Shown here: positions 7,107 to 12,803 of the stretch, piece by piece | How positions within the stretch are numbered: position 1 is the stretch's first letter | How the letters are laid out: the number at the start of each line of letters is the position of its first letter | Source: an uncultured Lachnospiraceae bacterium | GTDB lineage: Bacteria; Bacillota; Clostridia; Lachnospirales; Lachnospiraceae | Reading direction: 5' to 3' | Length of the DNA stretch: 30,402 bases | NCBI GenBank assembly: GCA_910586955.1 | Contig: CAJUMM010000032.1 | Span: 1-30,402, forward strand | The notes under the pieces: generated by a model | Databases searched by the model: none | Told to the model about the DNA's origin: nothing | Seen by the model: the letters and a program-made list of their open reading frames with translations, nothing else | Program-made: the position numbers and the translations under genes

Positions 7107-7607
7107 ATGGGGATTTTTCATTTTTTCGGGAAAAAAGAAGTGACACCTCTATGGCCGGTGACTCTGGGGGCAGCGGCACAGGGACGGCTGATACCTATGG
7201 AGGAGATTCCGGATCCGGTATTTTCAGAAGGGATCCTGGGAATATGCTGCGGGATTGAGCCGGAGACGGGGGCTGTCTACGCTCCGGTCTCCGGCCGGGT
7301 GGTTCAGTTGGCGGATACCCTTCACGCGGTGGGCCTGGAAGGACCGGGAGGGGTGGAAGTGCTGATTCACATAGGCGTGGATACGGTAGAAATGAAGGGA
7401 GACGGATTTGAGGCCATGGTCCGGGCGGGAAGCAGTGTGGAAAAGGGACAGCTTCTCCTGACGATGGATTTGGAAAAGATCCGAAAAGCCCCACATCCGG
7501 CCACAGTGATTACCATTGTCACCAACACGGGAGACTTTGCATCGGTGGAGACTGCGGCATCCAAAAAGGTGGCTCCGGGAGAAACCGTGATGGAGATCCG
7601 GAACTAG
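7107..7607 (+). CDS. PTS EIIA component, glucose/beta-glucoside family (free-standing)
   Basis: A 166-residue single-domain EIIA of the Glc family. It passes phosphate from HPr to the EIIB cysteine of a sugar permease. GAVYAPVSGRVV (about 55-66) is the typical beta-strand core. H73 in TLHAVG and H88 in EVLIHIGVDTV are the paired active-site histidines, H88 being the phosphorylated one by family comparison. VVTNTGD-type sequence (IVTNTGDF) is near the C-terminus. ATG 7107 follows AGGAGGAGAGG. It is co-transcribed with the GH1 gene and probably serves the EIIBC encoded at 8882, which lacks an EIIA domain. Confidence 0.93.
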   Translation: MGIFHFFGKKEVTPLWPVTLGAAAQGRLIPMEEIPDPVFSEGILGICCGIEPETGAVYAPVSGRVVQLADTLHAVGLEGPGGVEVLIHIGVDTVEMKGDGFEAMVRAGSSVEKGQLLLTMDLEKIRKAPHPATVITIVTNTGDFASVETAASKKVAPGETVMEIRN

Positions 7608-7645
7608 AAAAATACTGCCCGGCTTTTCCGGGAAGCCGGGCAGTA
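7606..7645 (-). terminator. Intrinsic terminator of the antiterminator gene (convergent)
   Basis: A perfect 13-bp stem TACTGCCCGGCTT/AAGCCGGGCAGTA (7613-7625 and 7633-7645) with a 7-nt loop lies between converging genes. On the minus strand it is followed by TTTTTC. On the plus strand the T-run is lacking, though the stem may still slow polymerase leaving the EIIA gene. Confidence 0.8.
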
Positions 7646-7649
7646 CCAT

Positions 7650-8501
7650 TTAAGAGGAGGGCGTGTCTTCCTGCCGGTCTTCCCGGCTTAAGACCCGGTT
7701 AATATGCAGCATCAGATACAGGCATTCCTCGTCGTTGAGCCGCCAATGAAGGGTCCTGGCAAGGTAGGAGCGGATATGTTCCGTGCATTCATAGATGGCC
7801 TTGTACTCTTCCTTTAAAGATTCAAACATATTCCGATTGCCACTTACAATCTGCTCCTGCTTGCGGATCCGTTTCAGAAGATACTGGAGATGAGTCACAA
7901 ACCGGGAATAGTTGAAGCCCTCCCGGTGAATGAGAAGCTGCATATCCTTTTCCACGATGCGGACAATCTCGTCAATCAGTTTCTCGTCGCTAGGCTTGCC
8001 CCCTGTTTCTTTCAGCATATTTTCGGAATTGATAAAGTGGAGAGCGATGCTGTAGGCTTCGTCTACGCTCACGGGGATTTTCAATTCCCTGGTCATCAGC
8101 TTCACGGCATAATTTCCGGCATCCATTTCTTCCTCGTAGAGGAATTGGATATCGTTGGAGAAGGGCATGTGGATCAGCAAATGTTTTTCGTACCGTTCCG
8201 CCACAAACTGGATGTGATCCGCCAGGGTAAAGAGAATGTTGGGGCTAAACTCTTTTCGGATGTGTTTTCTGGCATAGTCAACGATCCGTGCAGAGAGCCG
8301 GAAAATAGGCTCCGGGATTTCCTCCAGAAGTTTCAGGTAGTAGTCAGAAATTCCATAAAAGGTCCGTTCTATTTTTTTCAGGTCTGTCAGCTCATAGGGC
8401 ATAGAAGGAAAGCCTACACCTTTCCCAAAGACAATCAGCTCATGTCCCCGGCCGTCTATTCCCACAGCCACATTGTTGTTTATTTTCTTTACGATTTTCA
8501 T
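7650..8501 (-). CDS. licT: LicT/BglG-family transcriptional antiterminator (module 1)
   Basis: A 283-residue antiterminator. The N-terminal RNA-binding CAT domain (about 1-55; MKIVKKINNNVAVGID, GKGVGF) is followed by two PRD domains with the four regulatory histidines at H96 (LADHIQF), H155 (IALHFIN), H204 (THLQYL) and H266 (LMLHINR). PTS phosphorylation of PRD1 by the sugar EII inactivates the protein, and PRD2 phosphorylation by HPr activates it. The start at 8501 has AAAAAGGAGCGGGTT upstream. An upstream in-frame ATG (8552) lies inside the terminator hairpin and is rejected. The leader carries its own promoter, RAT and terminator, so it should be autoregulated. Its likely targets are RATs 1, 2 and 3, all of similar sequence. 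Confidence 0.93.
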   Translation of the reverse strand: MKIVKKINNNVAVGIDGRGHELIVFGKGVGFPSMPYELTDLKKIERTFYGISDYYLKLLEEIPEPIFRLSARIVDYARKHIRKEFSPNILFTLADHIQFVAERYEKHLLIHMPFSNDIQFLYEEEMDAGNYAVKLMTRELKIPVSVDEAYSIALHFINSENMLKETGGKPSDEKLIDEIVRIVEKDMQLLIHREGFNYSRFVTHLQYLLKRIRKQEQIVSGNRNMFESLKEEYKAIYECTEHIRSYLARTLHWRLNDEECLYLMLHINRVLSREDRQEDTPSS

Positions 8502-8522
8502 AACCCGCTCCTTTTTCCCAAT

Positions 8523-8569
8523 AAAAAAGACCGAAACAATCCCTGTAAACATACCAGGTGATGCCTCGG
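8523..8569 (-). terminator. RAT-controlled terminator before licT-type gene (minus strand)
   Basis: On the minus strand CCGAGGC (8569-8563) pairs with GTTTCGG (8537-8531) through two G-U pairs. An inner stem CCTG/CAGG is followed by TCTTTTTTATT. The left arm overlaps the 3' part of RAT 3. Confidence 0.8.
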
Positions 8570-8583
8570 ACGAGTAACAAACC
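8557..8583 (-). promoter_or_regulatory. Ribonucleic antiterminator (RAT) 3, autoregulatory
   Basis: The minus-strand sequence GGTTTGTTACTCGTCCGAGG followed by CATCACC fits the RAT pattern, with one extra loop base relative to RATs 1 and 2. It precedes the antiterminator gene itself, which indicates positive autoregulation. Confidence 0.85.
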
Positions 8584-8594
8584 TATTTTTTATT

Positions 8595-8623
8595 ATCATA
8601 GAATAATTTTTCTGGCTTGTCAA
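8595..8623 (-). promoter_or_regulatory. Promoter of the module 1 antiterminator gene
   Basis: The minus strand has TTGACA (8623-8618), a 17-bp spacer and TATGAT (8600-8595), about 12 bp before RAT 3. Confidence 0.85.
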
Positions 8624-8685
8624 TCTGAATTTTCTTGGTTAATTTTCAAAATTTTCACTTGTTTTTTCAAATTTTAATAAAAGTA

Positions 8686-8714
8686 TTGACATTTTGATGA
8701 TTTTGTGCTTTAGT
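8686..8714 (+). promoter_or_regulatory. Promoter of the EIIBC operon (module 1)
   Basis: TTGACA (8686-8691) with 17-bp spacing to an extended TGC-TTTAGT -10 (8709-8714). It lies in an AT-rich divergent control region between the antiterminator and EIIBC genes. Confidence 0.7.
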
Positions 8715-8741
8715 AAAATTGTAAATTGAAAATAGTAATAC

Positions 8742-8767
8742 GGATTGTTACTCTTTGAGGCATTACC
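8742..8767 (+). promoter_or_regulatory. Ribonucleic antiterminator (RAT) 2
   Basis: GGATTGTTACTCTTTGAGGC followed by ATTACC is a canonical LicT/BglG-type RAT, nearly identical to RAT 1. It overlaps the left arm of the terminator that follows. Confidence 0.9.
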
Positions 8768-8806
8768 GGAACTGCTTTGGTTCTGTGTGCAGCAGGGAGT
8801 TTTTTT
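8750..8806 (+). terminator. RAT-controlled terminator before EIIBC gene
   Basis: ACTCTTTG (8750-8757) pairs with CAGGGAGT (8793-8800) with two G-U pairs, followed by a run of T to 8806. Mutually exclusive with RAT 2. Confidence 0.85.
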
Positions 8807-8881
8807 ATTTCCGCGGACAACGATATTTGACTGCTTCCGTCCGGCGTACAGGGCTGTTTGACACAAAGGAAGGAGAGAAGG

Positions 8882-10264
8882 ATGATGAACAAGAAGTATG
8901 AGGCTTTGGCCGACGGGATCTTGGAACGGGTCGGCGGAAAGGACAATGTTGGGGATGCGCTCCACTGTATGACCAGGCTCCGGCTGGTTTTAAAAGATCA
9001 ATCCCTGGTGGAAGATGAGGAAGTGAAAAAGCTGCCCGGGGTGCTGGGAACAGGGAGCAATGCGGGCCAATACCAGGTGATTCTGGGCAATGATGTGGAT
9101 AAGGTATATGAAGTGGTGGTTAAGAAACTAGGTCTTGAGATCCGGGCTGCCGTGGATGAGATGGAGGGAGATGCCGGAACTCCGGGAAGGAAACTGAATC
9201 TGGTTGAAAAATTTATCCAGCTGGTATCCTCTATCTTTCTTCCGGTTACCTATCCAATCGCCGGGGTGGGCCTGGTGTCCGGTATTATGGCTCTTTGCAC
9301 CTCCCAGGGGTGGATTACGGGGAGTAGCGATACCTACATGATTTTCCAGGCTATTTCCGACGGTATCTTCTGTTTCCTGCCCTTTGCCATTGCAGTGAGC
9401 GCGGCGAAATACTTTAAAGCGAACGGCTTTTTATCCATTGCTATTGTGGGGACCCTTTTGTACCCTTCTTTAAGCAGCCTTGCGGGGACAGAGCAGGGAG
9501 TACTGAAACTTTTTGAGGTGCTTCCCATTCACCTGATGAGCTACAGCTATTCCATTATCCCCATTATTGTCTGTGTGTGGCTTCAGTCCAAGCTGGAGCG
9601 GGTGCTGAAAAAATTTGTGCCCCGGGTGCTGGAGCAGATTGTTACGCCCCTGGCGGTAATTTTTCTTATGAGTATTCTCACTCTGGGAATTATCGGACCA
9701 GCCATGACCATGGTGAGTAACGGAATCGGTGCAGTTTTTACTTATCTGTTTGACAATGTACTCTTGGCGGGCGGACTTCTCATGGGCATGTTTTATCCCT
9801 GGATGGTGATCGCAGGAGTCCATCTGGCCTTTGTGCCCATCCAGCTGGATATGATCGCAAAGACGGGAGTGACCATGATTCTTCCCTTTATGGCAGTGGC
9901 CAATACGGCTCAGGCCGGGGCAGCCTTCGCCGTCTTTTTGAAGACCAAGAATCAGGAGCTTAAGAGCGTGGCAGGTTCGGCAGCCTTTTCCGCCCTGGTA
10001 GGCGTCACGGAGCCGGCTCTTTACGGTATCAGCGTCCGCTACAAGAAGCCTCTGTATACGGCCACCGCTGCCGCCGCCGTGGGCAGCGTGATTATGGCCC
10101 TGGGAAGGGTCAGCGCATCCGGTTTGGCCTTATCTCCGCTGGGCGGCCTCCCCTTATACCTGGGAGAGACTTTTGGGATTTTCCTTTTGGGAATTATCGT
10201 CACCTTTGCCTTATCTACAGTGCTGACCTATATGTTTGCTTTTAAAAAGGAGGAGCAGGGATGA
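8882..10264 (+). CDS. PTS beta-glucoside-type transporter subunit EIIBC
   Basis: A 460-residue membrane permease that imports and phosphorylates a beta-glucoside-type sugar. EIIB is residues 1-85 with the phosphocysteine C29 in DALHCMTRLRLVLKD. EIIC follows with about ten hydrophobic segments from residue 110 and the conserved GVTEPALYGISVRYKKP near 374-390. There is no EIIA domain: the protein ends in FAFKKEEQG, so phosphate must come from a separate EIIA, probably the one at 7107. The start at ATG 8882 (AAGGAAGGAGAG upstream) is preferred to the upstream TTG at 8858. The stop overlaps the next start (ATGA). Controlled by RAT 2. Confidence 0.94.
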   Translation: MMNKKYEALADGILERVGGKDNVGDALHCMTRLRLVLKDQSLVEDEEVKKLPGVLGTGSNAGQYQVILGNDVDKVYEVVVKKLGLEIRAAVDEMEGDAGTPGRKLNLVEKFIQLVSSIFLPVTYPIAGVGLVSGIMALCTSQGWITGSSDTYMIFQAISDGIFCFLPFAIAVSAAKYFKANGFLSIAIVGTLLYPSLSSLAGTEQGVLKLFEVLPIHLMSYSYSIIPIIVCVWLQSKLERVLKKFVPRVLEQIVTPLAVIFLMSILTLGIIGPAMTMVSNGIGAVFTYLFDNVLLAGGLLMGMFYPWMVIAGVHLAFVPIQLDMIAKTGVTMILPFMAVANTAQAGAAFAVFLKTKNQELKSVAGSAAFSALVGVTEPALYGISVRYKKPLYTATAAAAVGSVIMALGRVSASGLALSPLGGLPLYLGETFGIFLLGIIVTFALSTVLTYMFAFKKEEQG

Positions 10265-11268
10265 GGGAAGATTATGATGAAATAAAAGAGAAGTTCGGTT
10301 TGTTTATAGAGACCTGGAAGACCAGAAACACGGAGATTCTGGATGATTTTATGGATCCCCGGATTGTATGTTATATGAGTACTGCCAAAGGCTACCCCTG
10401 CGGTTCCCAGCACACGGTTTTCGGGGTACGCAATTTTGTAAAGGATATGCCGGAAACGGATGTATTCCATTCCCGTATCTGTACCTACATCTGCCGCCAC
10501 AAAGACAAGGATGCCCAGCAGTATGCGGAAGTGGTGTGTGTTGCGGCCAATTATGAGAAAGATGAGAAGGTTTCCGTGTTCCAATTCACGGCTATGTTTG
10601 CCAATCATTGGAGGAAGACGGAAACGGGATGGAGGATGAGCGAGCTGCGCATGGAGCTGGTAAAGCACGAGGGGAATATTCCGGCTTTCGAGGAGGCCTG
10701 GTATTTTGAAAAGGAGATTCCGGTCTGGTATGGGGGGCTTCACTACCCCTGCATCAATGCAGAGCTGGATTCCCCCTGGTACCGGATTCCGGAGGCGGAG
10801 GATGTGCTGACGGAGGAGGAGAAGATCTGCGAAACCCTGGCCCGGTACACCTTTGCCATCGATTGGGATTCCTTCGGGGATCTGCGGGATATTCTGTCGG
10901 AGGACGTGGTCTCCGTGATGCCAAGAAGCGGCGTGATGACGAAGCGGGACTGGATTGTAAACCTTAAGTTCCAGCGCATGAAAGAGCGGTGCTGGGTGCA
11001 TCCCGGGAAACCGGCTAATCTGAAAATAGAGGGGGACCGGGCCTTTGTGGATTTCTACCGCATGAGCGGCCACAGGCAGAGAGATCACGAGTATCCCTGG
11101 AGGAAGGAGAATGTGGATATAGAGCATGCCTGCGCCCGGTATGCCATGGAGCTTCGAAGGGAGGCCGACGGCGTATGGCGCATCCGGAAGAATACCTACT
11201 ATCTGGGCTTTGTGGAGCTGGGGGAATACCGGGATGAGCTGTATGACGACGGGAAGGAAAATCTGTAG
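10261..11268 (+). CDS. Tandem NTF2/SnoaL-like domain protein
   Basis: A 335-residue soluble protein that appears to contain two cone-shaped NTF2-like (SnoaL-type) domains. Domain 1 spans about residues 5-135 and includes FIETWKTRNTEILDDFMDPR and WRKTETGWRMSELRMEL. Domain 2 spans about 185-325 and includes ETLARYTFAIDWDSFGDLRD and WRIRKNTYYLGFVELG. The helix-then-W..GWR..E pattern recurs, suggesting an internal duplication. NTF2-like folds include isomerases, dehydratases, hydroxylase subunits and plain binding proteins; no catalytic set can be assigned here. Its ATG overlaps the EIIBC stop (ATGA), with AAAAAGGAGGAGCAGGG as ribosome binding site, so translation is coupled to the permease. A role in handling the aglycone or a modified sugar is only inference. 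Confidence 0.75.
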   Translation: MREDYDEIKEKFGLFIETWKTRNTEILDDFMDPRIVCYMSTAKGYPCGSQHTVFGVRNFVKDMPETDVFHSRICTYICRHKDKDAQQYAEVVCVAANYEKDEKVSVFQFTAMFANHWRKTETGWRMSELRMELVKHEGNIPAFEEAWYFEKEIPVWYGGLHYPCINAELDSPWYRIPEAEDVLTEEEKICETLARYTFAIDWDSFGDLRDILSEDVVSVMPRSGVMTKRDWIVNLKFQRMKERCWVHPGKPANLKIEGDRAFVDFYRMSGHRQRDHEYPWRKENVDIEHACARYAMELRREADGVWRIRKNTYYLGFVELGEYRDELYDDGKENL

Positions 11269-11367
11269 ATAATACCGGACAATTTAAGGGGCCGGAGGCC
11301 GGCTCGCTGATTCAGGAGGGATACGTGTTTTTTTCTGTGGGAGATGAATAAAAATATTCCAAAGTGG

Positions 11368-11395
11368 TTGAACTGCGGCTCAAATATGATATACT
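11368..11395 (+). promoter_or_regulatory. Promoter of the 63-residue protein gene
   Basis: TTGAAC (11368-11373) and TATACT (11390-11395) with 16-bp spacing, 45 bp before the start codon at 11440. Confidence 0.6.
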
Positions 11396-11439
11396 AAAGT
11401 TATCTTAACAACCGTTTCTTACAGTCAGGAGGTGATTGA

Positions 11440-11631
11440 ATGCCGAGTGATGGTGAGATTATAAAAGAAGTGGTTGATCAGTTTCAAAAGGTTCAATCAC
11501 ATATGAAAAATGCAAGAGAGGAAAATGCGGTTAAAACCTATGAAGGGCTAAAAAATGATTATTTATCATTAAAAGCGGTTTTGACCTCTCTGGGTGTCAA
11601 TCTTACAGACATTGACAAGATCAAAGAATAG
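11440..11631 (+). CDS. Small helical protein of unknown function
   Basis: A 63-residue protein whose start has a near-perfect AGGAGGTGAT ribosome binding site and its own promoter, so it is very probably expressed well. The sequence is charged and almost all helix-forming: EIIKEVVDQFQKVQSHMKNA, then ENAVKTYEGLKNDYLSLKAV and LGVNLTDIDKIKE. It looks like a short two-helix or coiled-coil protein without cysteines or a membrane segment. Codon use is more A/T-rich than in neighbours. It ends 26 bp before the promoter of module 2, has no clear terminator of its own, and lies between the two PTS modules. No family is recognised. Confidence 0.7.
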   Translation: MPSDGEIIKEVVDQFQKVQSHMKNAREENAVKTYEGLKNDYLSLKAVLTSLGVNLTDIDKIKE

Positions 11632-11656
11632 CCGAAAAAGAAACCAGTAAAACCCA

Positions 11657-11685
11657 TTGACATTGCGGCAAATTTATTGTATAAT
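11657..11685 (+). promoter_or_regulatory. Consensus promoter of module 2 operon
   Basis: A perfect TTGACA (11657-11662) and a perfect TATAAT (11680-11685) with 17-bp spacing, 41 bp before the divergent RAT. A promoter this strong suits control by termination downstream. Confidence 0.88.
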
Positions 11686-11726
11686 AATGAAAACTAAAAT
11701 CATGCAGCGGCGGCAGCTGCAATGTT

Positions 11727-11757
11727 GAGTATGTTACGAACCATGGAGGCAGAACTC
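11727..11757 (+). promoter_or_regulatory. Divergent RAT-like antiterminator (RAT 4)
   Basis: The element starts GAGTATGTTACGAACC and ends GGAGGCAGAACTC. TGTTAC and GGCAGAAC match the conserved internal-loop bases of LicT/SacY RATs, but the outer pair is GAGT/ACTC instead of GG/CC and the apical part is longer. Its 3' end shares AACTC with the left arm of the terminator. It probably answers the antiterminator encoded immediately downstream rather than the module 1 protein. Confidence 0.7.
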
Positions 11758-11807
11758 AAATTTCTTAAGAATAGGTAATACTATTCTTAAGGGATTTGAG
11801 TTTTTTT
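11753..11807 (+). terminator. Long RAT-linked terminator before module 2 antiterminator
   Basis: A 22-bp stem (11753-11774 with 11781-11802; AACTCAAAT/ATTTGAGTT outer, CTTAAGAATAG/CTATTCTTAAG inner, joined by two U-G pairs) closes a GTAATA loop. Seven T follow to 11807. This is the strongest hairpin of the control regions here. Confidence 0.93.
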
Positions 11808-11830
11808 ATTTTGCGCAGGAGGTGAAGAAT

Positions 11831-11851
11831 ATGGGGCAGTTTGGAAATTAA
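11831..11851 (+). CDS. Possible six-codon leader ORF (MGQFGN)
   Basis: An ATG with an excellent AGGAGGTG site (11818-11825) opens a frame of six codons ending in TAA at 11851. The site for the antiterminator gene (AAAGGAG) starts eight bases later. It lies after the terminator, so it is translated only on read-through transcripts. It may promote re-initiation at the weak GTG start at 11874, or may be a remnant of an older start. Confidence 0.4.
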   Translation: MGQFGN

Positions 11852-11873
11852 CAGAGAGAAAGGAGCAAGGACC

Positions 11874-12752
11874 GTGATCATAAAGCAGATTCTAAACAAC
11901 AATGTGGCTCTTGTAAAGAAGGGAAGCAATAAGCAGAGCCAGGGAAATGAGATTATCGTTTATTCCAAAGGAATTGCATTTAAGCGGAAGGCGGGGGACA
12001 CCATTGAGGAAAAAGAGATTGAAAAAACTTATGTGCTTGATTCCCATGATAAACTGGAGCATTTTAGCTATTTACTTTCCCACACCAAGGACGAGTACCT
12101 TCAGATTGTAACCAGGACCATTGCTTACGGTGAGAAGGTAACAGGGAAGAAAGTCTCGGATTATTTGTATCTGGCTCTTTTGGATCATATTGATTTTACC
12201 ATGAAGCGGCTGAAAAAGGGGCAGATTGTCAAGAGCCCCTTGGACTGGGACGTGCGGAAATTTTATCCGGAGTACTATAAAATCGGGCTTTATGCAGTAG
12301 GGCTGATAGAAGAAGCTGCCAAAATGGAATGTCCCGGCGAGGAAGCGGTATCCATTGCGCTGCATTTCATCAACCAGCAGGCGCCGGGCAGCGAAGATGC
12401 GGGTATGATGCGGATGATGGAGAGCGTCCGGGATATTCTGTCCATTATCCGGTTTCACTATAAATTGGATTTTGTGGAAGAAAGCATCAATTATATGCGT
12501 CTGGTTACGCACCTGCAGTATTTTATTGTGCGGATGTTTAAAAACACAGCCTATACATCCGGGGAGACGGAGCTGGGCAGGCAGATCCGTAAACTGTATC
12601 CGGAGGCCTACAGCTGTGTAAATAAAATACGTGTTTATGTGAGAGATACCTTCCAAAGCGAGCTGTCCGAGGATGAGGAAGTTTATTTGATGCTTCATAT
12701 CCAGCGGGTTACCCGGCGGGAAGAGGATGGAAGTCCGGATTCGGAAATTTAG
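11874..12752 (+). CDS. licT: LicT/BglG-family transcriptional antiterminator (module 2)
   Basis: A 292-residue antiterminator. The CAT RNA-binding domain begins MIIKQILNNNVALVKKG. The two PRDs carry the regulatory histidines H105 (LLDHIDF), H164 (IALHFIN), H213 (THLQYF) and H275 (LMLHIQR). Start: GTG 11874, chosen because it has AAAGGAG eight bases upstream and gives the standard N-terminus; an upstream in-frame TTG (11841) gives an abnormal extension. There is a short insertion after residue 17 (GSNKQSQGNE) in the CAT beta-hairpin compared with the module 1 paralogue, which may relate to its divergent RAT. The EIIBCA gene follows 51 bp downstream. Expected to be autoregulated through RAT 4. 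Confidence 0.93.
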   Translation: MIIKQILNNNVALVKKGSNKQSQGNEIIVYSKGIAFKRKAGDTIEEKEIEKTYVLDSHDKLEHFSYLLSHTKDEYLQIVTRTIAYGEKVTGKKVSDYLYLALLDHIDFTMKRLKKGQIVKSPLDWDVRKFYPEYYKIGLYAVGLIEEAAKMECPGEEAVSIALHFINQQAPGSEDAGMMRMMESVRDILSIIRFHYKLDFVEESINYMRLVTHLQYFIVRMFKNTAYTSGETELGRQIRKLYPEAYSCVNKIRVYVRDTFQSELSEDEEVYLMLHIQRVTRREEDGSPDSEI

Positions 12753-12803
12753 GGCAGGAATTTTCCGGACGGAACAGAATTACGGAAAAGGAGGAATGTT
12801 TTT

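Noticed and set aside
8502..8552. N-terminal extension of the module 1 antiterminator from an ATG at 8552
   Set aside because: The ATG lies inside the RAT-linked terminator hairpin, and the normal family N-terminus with a good ribosome binding site starts at 8501.
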